From contig NZ_FYEY01000001.1 of NCBI RefSeq assembly GCF_900187385.1, positions 62,001 through 126,000 of the forward strand: a stretch of DNA of 64,000 nucleotides, given 5' to 3'. The position numbers and the translations under genes were made by a program. Positions 8,677-16,971 of the stretch are shown one piece after another. Under the pieces are notes generated by a model. That model made no database searches. It had not been told where the DNA came from and saw nothing but the letters and a program-made list of their open reading frames with translations. The stretch's first letter is position 1, and each line of letters opens with the position of its first letter. The DNA comes from Streptomyces sp. 2114.4. Lineage in GTDB: Bacteria; Actinomycetota; Actinomycetes; Streptomycetales; Streptomycetaceae.

Positions 8677-11600
8677 TCAAATCAGGTACTGCGCCCGGAG
8701 GTCAGCCACATACTTGGTGATCAGGGCCGGTGACAGACGAGGGATGTCGTTCTCCTCGTCGAGGGCTGCGGCCCGTACCGCCGCACGGAACCGTTCCGCC
8801 GGCAGGGCGGACCCGGGCAGTGACTTCTGCGGCTCGGCGAAGGCGTGCAGCAGAGGAAGCAGCGAATGTTGCTTCTGGTGGTCGGGCAGGCCCCGCAGGG
8901 CGGTCTCGAAACGGTCGAGCCACTCTGCGTGGTCCTGGACGCGGGTCAGGGGGTGCCCGGCTGCCATCAGCCAGTCGACGAACGTGTCGAGGGAGATGCC
9001 GTCCTCGTGCGGGTTGACCACGTTGTAGGTCCGGTGGCCCTCTCGTGCGTCGTCACCCAGCGAGGTGATCGCCCGCGCGGTGAAGTCCACGGGGAGTGCG
9101 TCGTAGTGTGCGCTGCCGTCCCCCGTGTCGCGGGCGTAGAAGCTGCCGGGTGCGATGCCTGTCGCCAGCAGGCTCAGCAGGAGGCGGGTGAAGACGTCCG
9201 GGATGTTGAGCTGGCCGCGGTAGCGCGGGTGCGCGAGGATCAGGTTCGAGCGGAAGACTGCGACCGGCAGCCCGAACCTTTCGTGCGCCTCGTGCAGCAG
9301 CACCTCGCCGGCCCATTTGCTGGCCGCGTAACCGTCGGCGTAGTCACCTTCGAGGACGCGTGTCCGGCAGGCGGTGCGGATGTCCGCCGACTCGTCGGCC
9401 GCTGACTCGTTCCCGAAGACGACGGCGACCGTCGACAGGTAGGTGAACTGCTTGATTCGGGAGGTGACCGCGAGCCTGATCAGTTCGGCTGTTCCCCGTA
9501 CGTTGGGACCGAACAACTGGTCATAGGGCAGGACATGGTTGACCAGTGCCGCCGGGTGGACGATCAGGTCGACGGTGTCGGCCAGCCACTGCCAAGTCCT
9601 GTCGTCGAGGCCGAGGTTCGGTTCCCCGATGTCGCCGGCGATCATGTGCAGATGCCGGGCGGCGAGGTCGTGGTAGCGCTCCATGAGTTCCGGGTCGCCG
9701 CTGTCGAAGGCCGCCTCCAGCCGTGCCCGGGCCGTCTCGGCGGAGGAGCCGCGGACCACGCACACCACCGTGCCACCGCGCTGCGCCACGCGCTCCAGCC
9801 ATTCGAGACACAGAAAACGGCCCAGGTAGCCGTTGGCGCCGGTCAGCAGCACGGTCCGGGCCTCGGGCAGCGGACCGGCCGGCCGTTCGGCCCGCCCGAT
9901 GGCCCGTGCGTCGAGGAACGCGTCCAGCCGTAGGTCGGCCGCGTCGAGTCGCGTCGCGTCAGGGCCGTGGAGGCTGTCGGCGGTAGGGCGGCGGTGTTCC
10001 GACGCGAGCGCCCGCTCGATGTGGTCGGCCACCCGTCGCAGCGTGTTGACCGGGTTGATGACCACGTCGACAGGAACATCGACGCGGTAGATCTCCTTCA
10101 GCAGCTGGGAGAAGGACAGTGCGGTCAGGCTGTCACCGCCGAGGTCGAGGAAGCGTGCGTCGGGCTCCAGGTCGCCGTTCCGCTGCCCGAGGAGCGCCTG
10201 TGCGGCCCGGAGCACGGTCTCCGGTACGGGCTGGTCGGGGCCGAGCCGGCGCAGTGCCCGCAGTTCGTCGGCCTCGCGGTCGGTCAATTCGGTGTACAGC
10301 GCTTCGAGGTGCTCGCCGTAACGCTTCGTCAGGGCGGGCCGCAGCGGTTTGCGCATTCCGGAGAGCAGTCCGTTCTCCTGGGTGAACGGCTCGCTCTCGA
10401 TGAGGAAGTCCCTGGGGATCTCGTAGGAGTTCAGTCCCGCCTCGGTGGCGAGTTGCTGCAGGGACTCCCGCAGGACCGGCCTGATGCGCCGGGGGTCCCC
10501 GTCGGCGCGGTCGAGGGCGTCCTGCGTCGGCACGACGACCGCGAGCAGGTAGGCGCGGGCGCTGTTGCCGTAGAGGAAGATCTGCCGGACGACCGGACTG
10601 GCGCTGAAGAGCGCCTCCAGGCGGGAGACCGTGACGAATTCGCCCTGTGACAGCTTGAGGACGTTGGAGCGGCGGTCGACGTACCTCAGCGTGTCGGGGC
10701 CGACGCGGGCCATGATGTCGCCCGTGCGGTAGAAGCCATCCTCGTCGAAGGCCTCGGCGGTGGCGTCCGGGCGCCGGAAGTAGCCGGGGACGAGCCGCTC
10801 GGACCTGATCAGCAGTTCGCCCCTGGGGTGCGGTGAGTCGGTCGCGAAGTATCCCAGCTCGGGTACGTCGGCCAGCTTGTGGTCGGTCACCGGCGGGCGC
10901 AGCACCTGGCCGTCGAGGGAGACGATGCCGGCTTCCGTCGACCCGTAGCCGTCGGACAGCCTGACGTGGAGGCAGTTCTCGACGAACGCCGTCAGCTCGT
11001 CGCTCGGTGGAGCGGAGGCGGTGACGGCCCACAGGAGGCGGCCGCCCATGACCTTCTCCCGCAGCTCCTCCCTCACCTGCTCGGCTGCATCGCCGTCCGG
11101 CTCGGTCCGGCGGGACAACTCGGCCCGGTAGTACTGGAAGAGCATGTCGGAGATGCGGGGAACCATAAGGAACTCGGTGGGTCGGACCAGCGAGAGGTCT
11201 TCGAAGAGCGTCGACAGGTCGCTGGACGCCGTGAAGCAGGCGAGGCCTCCCTTGGCGAGCGTGCTGAACAGTACGCCCCTGCCCATCATGTGGCTCAAGG
11301 GCAGGTAGTTCAGCACGATGGAGGGCCGAACCGCTTGGCCGGGTACGAAATCGATCCAGAAGTGCCTGACCAGGCGCTCGGTGTACATGGCGCCCTTGGG
11401 GGTGCCGGAACTGCCCGAGGTGTAGATCAGTGCGCTGAGCGCGTCGGCTGCCGACCCGTCGGGAACCTCGGGGAGCGACGGCAGCGTCCTTCCCCGGTCG
11501 ATGACCGATGCCAGTGTGTCCAGGGTGACGCCTCGGTCCTGCGCCGCGAGCCGGCCGCGCGCGGAGTCCAGCTCCTCCTGGTGGGCGGTGATCTCGGAGT

Positions 11601-12198
11601 GATGGCCGATGAGGATGATCCGGCCCAGCGAGGGGGCGTTCGCCGCTATGTCGATCGCGACCGCCACGTGGTCGACGTGCGCCACGAGCAGGCGCGGTCC
11701 GGTCTGCTCGACGATGGGGGCCAGGTGTAACGCCGAGGTACCGGCCTGGAGGGGAACGGACATCATGCCGGAGCGGATGCAGGCCAGCTCCACCACGGTG
11801 TACTCGGAGCTCGTGGACCCGAGAACGGCGACGAGGTCACCCGGTCCCATCGCGTGTTCGGGGTGGTGCCGCCACTCGGAGGCCACCGCGCCCACCCGTT
11901 CCCAGAGTTCGCCGTAGGTGAGCGTGTCGAACCGCTTCAGCAGGCGCAGCGTGGTCCGGCCTGTCTCCGGGTCGGTGACCGGCTCGGTGGCACGCTCGCC
12001 CAGGGCGGGACGGTCGGCGTACCCCTTCATCACCGTGGCCACCAGGGCGGCGAGCGGCAGTCCGGGCCGCCGGATCGCCTCGGTGACGGCTTCCAGGGGC
12101 GCGGTGTCACGGAACTGCGCGTCGGTCGCGGACAGGTGGGCGTTTAGCCGGTCGGTACGTGCGTTGAGTTCGGCGGCGGAGGGTCGGGAGTGGGACAC
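8677..12198 (-). CDS. car: carboxylic acid reductase (A-PCP-R, NADPH and ATP dependent)
   Basis: 1173 aa, the usual length for actinobacterial CAR. It adenylates a carboxylic acid, loads it on a phosphopantetheine arm and reduces it to the aldehyde. The adenylation domain (about 1-650) has YTSGSSGTPKGAMYT, the YGSTE core and FYRTGDI. The carrier domain has its serine at 690 in LDLGGDSLTAL. The reductase domain (about 780-1173) has the NADPH site TGANGYLG (786-793) and a Tyr957-x3-Lys961 pair in GYAASKWAGE. The GTG at 12198 is chosen: AGGAG lies seven bases upstream and the length then fits. A phosphopantetheinyl transferase is required and none is in the window. The FadR-type regulator upstream probably controls it. 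Natural substrate unknown. Confidence 0.93.
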   Translation of the reverse strand: MSHSRPSAAELNARTDRLNAHLSATDAQFRDTAPLEAVTEAIRRPGLPLAALVATVMKGYADRPALGERATEPVTDPETGRTTLRLLKRFDTLTYGELWERVGAVASEWRHHPEHAMGPGDLVAVLGSTSSEYTVVELACIRSGMMSVPLQAGTSALHLAPIVEQTGPRLLVAHVDHVAVAIDIAANAPSLGRIILIGHHSEITAHQEELDSARGRLAAQDRGVTLDTLASVIDRGRTLPSLPEVPDGSAADALSALIYTSGSSGTPKGAMYTERLVRHFWIDFVPGQAVRPSIVLNYLPLSHMMGRGVLFSTLAKGGLACFTASSDLSTLFEDLSLVRPTEFLMVPRISDMLFQYYRAELSRRTEPDGDAAEQVREELREKVMGGRLLWAVTASAPPSDELTAFVENCLHVRLSDGYGSTEAGIVSLDGQVLRPPVTDHKLADVPELGYFATDSPHPRGELLIRSERLVPGYFRRPDATAEAFDEDGFYRTGDIMARVGPDTLRYVDRRSNVLKLSQGEFVTVSRLEALFSASPVVRQIFLYGNSARAYLLAVVVPTQDALDRADGDPRRIRPVLRESLQQLATEAGLNSYEIPRDFLIESEPFTQENGLLSGMRKPLRPALTKRYGEHLEALYTELTDREADELRALRRLGPDQPVPETVLRAAQALLGQRNGDLEPDARFLDLGGDSLTALSFSQLLKEIYRVDVPVDVVINPVNTLRRVADHIERALASEHRRPTADSLHGPDATRLDAADLRLDAFLDARAIGRAERPAGPLPEARTVLLTGANGYLGRFLCLEWLERVAQRGGTVVCVVRGSSAETARARLEAAFDSGDPELMERYHDLAARHLHMIAGDIGEPNLGLDDRTWQWLADTVDLIVHPAALVNHVLPYDQLFGPNVRGTAELIRLAVTSRIKQFTYLSTVAVVFGNESAADESADIRTACRTRVLEGDYADGYAASKWAGEVLLHEAHERFGLPVAVFRSNLILAHPRYRGQLNIPDVFTRLLLSLLATGIAPGSFYARDTGDGSAHYDALPVDFTARAITSLGDDAREGHRTYNVVNPHEDGISLDTFVDWLMAAGHPLTRVQDHAEWLDRFETALRGLPDHQKQHSLLPLLHAFAEPQKSLPGSALPAERFRAAVRAAALDEENDIPRLSPALITKYVADLRAQYLI

Positions 12199-12268
12199 GA
12201 GTGGTCTCCTTTTCGGCCGTGAAAGCCCGTTCGGGTGGGGGCGTTGCCGTGTGGGCAGGGTGTTCGTG

Positions 12269-12376
12269 TCAGCGGGAGGGCGCACGCAGCCGGCGGTCCC
12301 GGCCCGCGCCGTATCCGGCGACCGCCGTGGCAATGCCCAGGACAGCCGGTACGGCGGAGGCCGGCCGCGCACTCAC
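12269..12376 (-). CDS. possible 35-aa membrane peptide coupled to the GntR gene
   Basis: A GTG overlaps the regulator's TGA (sequence GTGA, four-base overlap), which suggests translational coupling. The peptide begins MSARPASAVPAVLGIATAVA and ends in an Arg-rich tail, giving a single hydrophobic segment (about residues 6-22) and a positive cytosolic end. It lies between the regulator and car on the same strand. It may be a chance frame: there is no family match by eye and it is very short. Confidence 0.35.
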   Translation of the reverse strand: MSARPASAVPAVLGIATAVAGYGAGRDRRLRAPSR

Positions 12377-13083
12377 CGGTCCTCCGCGGCTCGTGGTGTG
12401 CCGGTCTCGTGGCCGCGGGTGAGCTGGACGATCGCGGCCGCCGCGGCACGGGCGCCGCCCGCGTCCCGGGCCTCGATCGCGTCGACGAGCCGGCGGTGCA
12501 GGCGGGCGTGCTCCTCGGCATGGACGGCGTCCCAGGGCAGGCCCCCCAGGGACGAGGTGAGCGCCGTGCCGAGGTAGTCGTACACCTCGATCAGCAGGTC
12601 GTTGCCGCTCGCCTGGACAACGGCCCGGTGGAACAGCGCGTCGACGTTCGTGGCCGCGGACGTGTCCTCATCGGCGCAGGCCGCGTCGGCGTCGGTCAGG
12701 AGCTCCCGCAGCTGCTGCAACTGACTCTCGTCGCGGCGCAGGGCCGCGGCTTGGGAGGCGTACTCCTCCAGAACGCTCCGCAGCTCCAGCACGTTGTCCC
12801 GCCGCGCGGAGCTCGCCCGCCGCACCATGACCGACTGCAGCTCGCTCGATGAGCGGACGTAGGTGCCGTCGCCGGCTCGGGGCTCCAGCAGACCCAGGTG
12901 CACCAGCGCACCGATCGCCTCCCGCAGGGTGCTGCGTCCGACGCCGAGTTCTTCGATGAGGACCTGTTCCGGCGGGATCCGCGTCCCCACCGGCCACCCG
13001 CCGGACTCGATGTGGGAGCGGAGACTGTCAACGAGCTGAGCGGAGAGGCTGGCGGTCCGCCGTGGTGCGCTGATGCGTTTCAT
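12373..13083 (-). CDS. GntR/FadR-family transcriptional regulator
   Basis: 236-aa DNA-binding regulator with an N-terminal winged helix (about residues 10-75: SLRSHIESGGWPVGTRIP, VGRSTLREAIGALVHLGLLE, GDGTYV) and a C-terminal all-helical FCD effector domain (about 90-220), whose metal/acid-binding His positions are suggested by DALFHRAVV and EEHARLHRRLV. FadR subgroup members sense small carboxylic acids or acyl-CoAs, which agrees with the acid reductase gene downstream on the same strand. A near-palindrome between the candidate -10 and -35 regions upstream suggests autoregulation. The ATG at 13083 (MKRISAPRRTASLS) is well placed. Confidence 0.9.
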   Translation of the reverse strand: MKRISAPRRTASLSAQLVDSLRSHIESGGWPVGTRIPPEQVLIEELGVGRSTLREAIGALVHLGLLEPRAGDGTYVRSSSELQSVMVRRASSARRDNVLELRSVLEEYASQAAALRRDESQLQQLRELLTDADAACADEDTSAATNVDALFHRAVVQASGNDLLIEVYDYLGTALTSSLGGLPWDAVHAEEHARLHRRLVDAIEARDAGGARAAAAAIVQLTRGHETGTPRAAEDR

Positions 13084-13097
13084 GGCAGCACTCTATA

Positions 13098-13114
13098 CAA
13101 ACATCAGACGTTTG
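13098..13114. promoter_or_regulatory. candidate GntR operator
   Basis: CAAACATCAGACGTTTG is a 17-bp imperfect palindrome (CAAACATC/GACGTTTG arms, one mismatch), 14 bases upstream of the regulator's start. It abuts TATAGA on the minus strand (13091-13096), so binding would block that promoter. No second copy was noticed before car. Confidence 0.5.
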
Positions 13115-13213
13115 AACATGGGGTACTGACTCGCAGTCAGCCCACCACGTCTGCGCTTCGTGCGGCCGGCCCCTCGCCGCGGATCCGCCGGGCGACGGCC
13201 CCTCGCCGCCGTG

Positions 13214-13462
13214 TCAGGCGGCCGGGCGGACGGTGGGGCCGCGGCCCGAGCCGGCGCGGCGGACATCCCGGGCGGCCAAGGCGATCATCACGGCGGGAAT
13301 CAGAACGTCGTTGGCGAGGGTGCCACCCGTGTTTCCGGCGGCGTGGTCGCCGTGGGCGAACCACTGGTAGACGTGGCCGATCGCGGCTCCCCACAGGAAC
13401 GCGGCGGCCACCGGCCCATCAGCATGCGGTTCCGGCCAGGTCGAGGGCGGAGACAACGGCAA
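13214..13462 (-). pseudogene. fragment of a DUF6790-like membrane protein
   Basis: The middle of this frame reads AAAFLWGAAIGHVYQWFAHG, then GNTGGTLANDVLIPAVMIAL, two hydrophobic helices with the conserved GHxYQW...GNTG pattern of a small actinobacterial membrane protein family (DUF6790-like). The N-terminal helices are missing and the upstream residues look unrelated, so this is a truncated copy inside a debris region. Family assignment is from memory. Confidence 0.5.
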
Positions 13463-13464
13463 TC

Positions 13465-13752
13465 ATCGAGCGGCCCCTACAGACCTCCGGGCCCCCACAG
13501 CAGACGGGAACCGTCGCCGATCTCGTCGGCACCGACGATCCCGCCCTCGTGCTGGCCGAGAACATCCAGGCCCTCAAGCCGCACCTGGCCGAGCTCGACG
13601 AGCGCGAGCGCATCCTCCTCGAGCTCCGCTTCGGCGCCGAGATGACCCAGACCGAGATCGGCAAAGAGCTCGGCCTCTCCCAGATGCATGTCTCCCGCCT
13701 CATCACCCGCATCTGCGCACACCTGCGGGAAGCGATGCTGGCCGACGACTGA
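13465..13752 (+). pseudogene. truncated SigB/SigF-type sigma factor (region 4 only)
   Basis: The C-terminal part of a group 3 sigma-70 factor: TVADLVGTDDPALVLAENIQ, then LDERERILLELRFGAEMTQT and the region 4.2 helix-turn-helix EIGKELGLSQMHVSRL, ending LREAMLADD. Regions 2 and 3 are absent; the upstream sequence has no sigma similarity. Without region 2 it cannot recognise a -10 element, so it is probably a non-functional piece, although it could in principle still bind -35 elements or anti-sigma factors. Confidence 0.75.
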
Positions 13753-13845
13753 CCGCACAACCCTCAGCTGCCGGACGCAGCCTGCTGCCTCTCTCCAGGC
13801 ATCGAGCTGCGTCCGGCGTGCGTCCCGTCCACGCGGGGCCGAGGT

Positions 13846-14022
13846 TCAACGGCCGACCGCTCGGCACAGCTGAGCCTTGTTCACCATGCGGGCGGCGATC
13901 TCCTTGGCCCGCTTCTGCGAAGTGCCACGCTCCTCGGCCTGCTCCGTGATGTGCTCGTACTGCCGTTCACGCTTCTTGCTGGACCCTGCCAAGCGTGTCG
14001 AGCACGTCGAACACGACGGCAT
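13846..14022 (-). pseudogene. plasmid-stabilisation-like small protein, altered ends
   Basis: 58-aa frame containing AGSSKKRERQYEHITEQAEE and RGTSQKRAKEIAARMVNKAQ, the core of a short basic helical protein often annotated as plasmid stabilization protein in Streptomyces. The usual protein starts near AGSSKKRE and ends differently after VNK; here both flanks diverge, so it appears spliced from other DNA. Just upstream, another frame reads DAVVFDVLDTLG, reminiscent of a HAD hydrolase start. Treat it as debris unless expression is shown. Confidence 0.5.
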
Positions 14023-14238
14023 CGGTCTCTGGCTCTGGTTGCGTGCCGAGCGGCGCGTCGGTTCAGGGTGCTCGGATGGCTTGACGTGTGCGCGTGGCGC
14101 GAGATCCGAGAGACATTCGGCAGTCTTCAGGGAGTGCGCGACAAGAAATTCAGCGCGAAGAACTCGGGCGCGGACCAGGAGTTCGCGTTGGTGCACTGAA
14201 TCACTGGTTCGCCGAATACCGCGTATCAGCAGACAAGG

Positions 14239-14724
14239 TCACGCGATCCGATCTGCCAGTTCGACGACGGCGATCAGGTTGCGGGGGCAGCGCATCGCTT
14301 CGGCGAAGTCGGAGTCGTGCGGAGGTTCGTCGTCCGGGACATCGGGATCGGGTTGCCAGTCGTCCATTTCCTGGGTGTAGGACATGAGGCCCAGCAGGTC
14401 GGTCGGGACCTGGAGCGGCTCGTCGTCCACGCACGGGTGCGTGTCGTGCCCACAGGCATGCACGTGCCGGCGCAACTCGGCCCCTGCCTTCGCCAGTGCC
14501 GCGTCCGCGCGCGGCCTGAGCCCCCGCTCGTCGTACCAGTGCATCCACGGCAGAGAAGCGACGACCCCGAGCACCCAGTAAACGGTCGCCTCGCTGCCGA
14601 GGTCGGCTTCGAGCTCCTCGACGCATCGCTCGATCGGTTCGTGCGGGTCACCGCAGGGGTGGTCGTACAAGACGCTCGAGAGATCGCTGAGGAACTCGTC
14701 GATGTCCTTCCAAGATCCAAACAT
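14239..14724 (-). CDS. unidentified protein with one Cys-x-His...His-Pro unit
   Basis: 161 aa, acidic, function unknown. It has helices, then CGHDTHP (residues 91-97), a Pro/Asp-rich linker, and MRCPRNLIAVVELADRIA at the end with C146-P147. This is the same layout as each of the three units of the 472-aa protein at 6830-8248 (C-x-H-x2-H-P, then C-P followed by a helix with a Glu-Leu-Ala core). The ATG at 14724 is chosen because upstream sequence belongs to an IS5 remnant. Alone on its strand, it has no evident operon. Confidence 0.65.
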   Translation of the reverse strand: MFGSWKDIDEFLSDLSSVLYDHPCGDPHEPIERCVEELEADLGSEATVYWVLGVVASLPWMHWYDERGLRPRADAALAKAGAELRRHVHACGHDTHPCVDDEPLQVPTDLLGLMSYTQEMDDWQPDPDVPDDEPPHDSDFAEAMRCPRNLIAVVELADRIA

Positions 14725-14769
14725 GGAGTGAAGGACGCGACAGGCCCAGGCCCGGTTCCCGGGATCGGC

Positions 14770-14936
14770 ACGTCCCGTGGCACTCGCCGGCGGTCCTGCG
14801 ATGTCCCGACCCGTGCCGGGGCGGCGGCCGTCGATCAGCTGCCGCCGAGGCCAGAGGGGCGGCCGCCTCGCCCTCGTTCCGGCAACAACGGCTCCAGCGC
14901 CGCCCACTGCTCGTCCGTGAGCTCTCCCCGCCCCAT
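14770..14936 (-). pseudogene. IS5-family transposase, N-terminal remnant
   Basis: The ATG at 14936 opens MGRGELTDEQWAALEPLLPE, the standard N-terminus of an IS5-type transposase. The frame stops at 14835, and similarity continues in other frames (PRRQLIDG, then RVPRDVP, compare the usual GVPWRDVP), so at least two indels are present. Only the first 50-60 residues survive. It complements the C-terminal IS5 remnant near 0.9 kb. Confidence 0.65.
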
Positions 14937-15063
14937 GAACCTTCCTCGGATGGACCTTGGTGGGTGTCACAGCGGGTTTGCCCGTCTCAGGCCGGCGTCG
15001 ATCCCGGTCCGCAGCGACGAGCCCTGTTCCGTGTGTCTGCGTTCGGAGTTGACGTGGTGGTGG

Positions 15064-15716
15064 TCATGCCGTCCATCCGGTGTGGTGCAGCCAGTCCTTG
15101 AAGGCCATCAGGTCGGGGTGCAGACGGCGCAGGAGGTCGATGTCCCGGTCTCGGGGGGGAGATGGAAGGTCAGGCCGCCCCTGCCGTTCGGCCGGGGGGT
15201 GAGTCGGTCTCGCAGGTTCTCGAAGTACGGCGCCGTGGTCAGCACCGAGACGTGGTCCGTGTACCAGCCGTCGGTCTCCTTGCGGAGCATTTCCTCCGAC
15301 CGCATCAGGTCGATGTGGGCTGCGACTGCGGCTTTGCTGTCGAAGTGCGGGACGGGGTTGCCGGTCAGGGACACCGCGCTGTCCAACGAGGACCAGATGA
15401 AACGCTCCACGCCGGCCCGCTCCGCGGCGGCCAGCAAGTGCAGTCCTTGCTGATACTCGCCCACGGCGCTGCCCGTCGCGAAGAAGTCGGTGTTGGCGAA
15501 CACGCGGTCGGCCTGCCCGATCAGGCCCTCGAGGGCCGCCGAGTCGGAACGGACCAGTCGCACGCGGTCGGGCGCGAGGGCGGCGAGTTCGGTGGCGTGA
15601 GCGGACTCCGGGTGGCGGCTGGGGACGGTGATGGTGGCGTCGGTGGTGGCCAACAGGTGTTGGATCACGTGGCTGCCCATGGCCCCGGTGCCGCCGACGA
15701 CGAGGACGTGGGTCAT
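15064..15716 (-). pseudogene. NmrA-like NAD(P)-binding protein with internal deletion
   Basis: The ATG at 15716 opens MTHVLVVGGTGAMGSHVIQH, an NmrA/atypical SDR Rossmann start. The first frame ends at 15108 after GGLTFHLPPETG. The family C-terminus (RDIDLLRRLHPDLMAFKDWL, then TGWTA and a stop at 15064) follows in a second frame. Adding one C to the C7 run (15153-15159) joins the frames, but about 80-90 residues usually found between these parts are missing (about 217 aa against about 290). Its ATG overlaps the deacetylase stop (ATGA), so the two were an operon. It was probably a redox sensor or reductase. Confidence 0.7.
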
Positions 15717-16530
15717 GGCGTTCTTCCCTGTGTCAGGACGTGTTCGGCCACCTGGGCGTGGGTGGCAACCCAGACGTCGCCGGACTCGCGGATGTGGTCG
15801 AGGATCTGGCCGACCATGCCCGCGAGGAGCGGTCGGCCTGCGACGTGGGCGTGGATGGTCAGGCGGCGCCTGGGCCGGCCTCGGCGAGCAGCTGGTTCAG
15901 TAGCTCACGGTGCAGGTCGCGGTAGGTGTACGGGCCGGCCGCAGCGTCGCGGACGTCGGAGTGGTCGCTGTGCATGAGGGAGACCAGCGGACCGTGAGCG
16001 GTGGACAGGACCTGCGGGAGGTCATGGTCGCCGTGGTCGCCGGTCCAGCGGTAGCCGGCCTCGGCGAGCAGGTCGTCAGTGTGCCTGGAACCGGTGGCGC
16101 GTGGGCTCATCCACCCCGTCGGGCGAACGCCGGTGACTTGGCCAAGGAGGGCGGTGCAGCGACGGATGTCGGTCCGCTCGGCATCGGCATCGAGGAGCGC
16201 GGGCACCACGTCCTGAGCCCAGGAGTGTGCGGCGATCTCGTGACCCGCCTCGTGCACGGCCATGACGGTCTCGGGGTACCGCTCGGCGACCAGTCCATTG
16301 ACGCCGACGGTGGCGGGCAGGTCACCGAGGACGTCGAGCAGCCGCCAGATGCCGGTGGTGACGCCGTAGTCCGCCCAGGAGGTGCTGTGTGTGTCGTCGA
16401 TGCCGGGCAGCGGCCACGCCGCGGCCATCGGCGCGTAGGCGGGCCAGTGCCCTGGTGACCACAGTTCCAACGCGACGGTGACCAGCGCGACGACCTTCCG
16501 CCCGCCCGGCCAGCCGGTTACTGCTCTCAT
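15713..16530 (-). CDS. polysaccharide deacetylase family protein, one apparent frameshift
   Basis: Starts MRAVTGWPGGRKVVALVTVA and carries NodB-fold signatures: a TGIWRLLDVL helix, EIAAHSWAQD (His of the metal site), GWMSPRATGS, and LVSLMHSDHSD. The frame stops at 15859 after LLAEAGPGAA, but the expected C-terminus (RRLTIHAHVAGRPLLAGMVG to VATHAQVAEH) follows directly in another frame. Adding one C to the CCC run at 15872-15874 restores a 272-aa protein. It acts on acyl-amides or similar, not necessarily sugars; relatives include allantoinase-like enzymes. It is divergent from an HxlR regulator and overlaps the NmrA gene by ATGA. Confidence 0.75.
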
Positions 16531-16579
16531 TCGGTTCCCCTGCTCGTTGGCTTCCGCCGTCGACGCTACTGAGGCGGTG

Positions 16580-16595
16580 GGTACCTCCAGGTTCC
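16580..16595. promoter_or_regulatory. candidate HxlR operator
   Basis: GGTACCT (16580-16586) and AGGTTCC (16589-16595) form an inverted repeat with a two-base centre (one mismatch), 24 bases before the HxlR start and 50 bases before the divergent deacetylase. Position suits control of both genes. Confidence 0.4.
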
Positions 16596-16618
16596 TGGCA
16601 GTGGGCTACCGTCGGGGC

Positions 16619-16969
16619 ATGCGTGAGTACTCCGGCAGCGTCTTCCTCGCCGACTGCCCGGCTCGGCTGGCGATCGAGATCATCGCCGACAAATGGGCGG
16701 TGGTCGTGCTGTTCGCGTTGAGCCGCAAACCGTGCAGGCACGGCGAGTTGGTCGACCTGATCGGCGGCATCTCGCGGAAAGTGCTGACCCAGACGCTGCG
16801 GCGGCTGCAGGGGTACGGTCTGGTCGACCGCCACGCCGAGGCCGGGAAGGTCGAGTACGTGCTGACAGACCTGGGCCGGACGCTGGTGAAGCCGATCGCC
16901 GTGCTGACTGAGTGGGCTCACGAGCACGGCGCGGCCGTGGTGGGATTCCGAGAGCCCGAAACGGACTGA
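16619..16969 (+). CDS. HxlR-family transcriptional regulator
   Basis: 116-aa winged-helix regulator. The family core is clear: CPARLAIEIIADKWAVVVLF, the recognition region LIGGISRKVLTQTLRRLQGY, and the wing GLVDRHAEAGKVEYVLTDLG. A Cys lies at the start of the first helix (FLADCPARL), the position used by redox/aldehyde-sensing HxlR proteins such as HypR and YodB, so it may sense electrophiles. The ATG at 16619 gives the normal length. It is divergent from the deacetylase-NmrA pair, which it most likely controls. Confidence 0.88.
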   Translation: MREYSGSVFLADCPARLAIEIIADKWAVVVLFALSRKPCRHGELVDLIGGISRKVLTQTLRRLQGYGLVDRHAEAGKVEYVLTDLGRTLVKPIAVLTEWAHEHGAAVVGFREPETD

Positions 16970-16971
16970 GC

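Noticed and set aside
13465..13752. Functional sigma factor
   Set aside because: Only region 4 remains; region 2, needed for -10 recognition and core binding, is absent.
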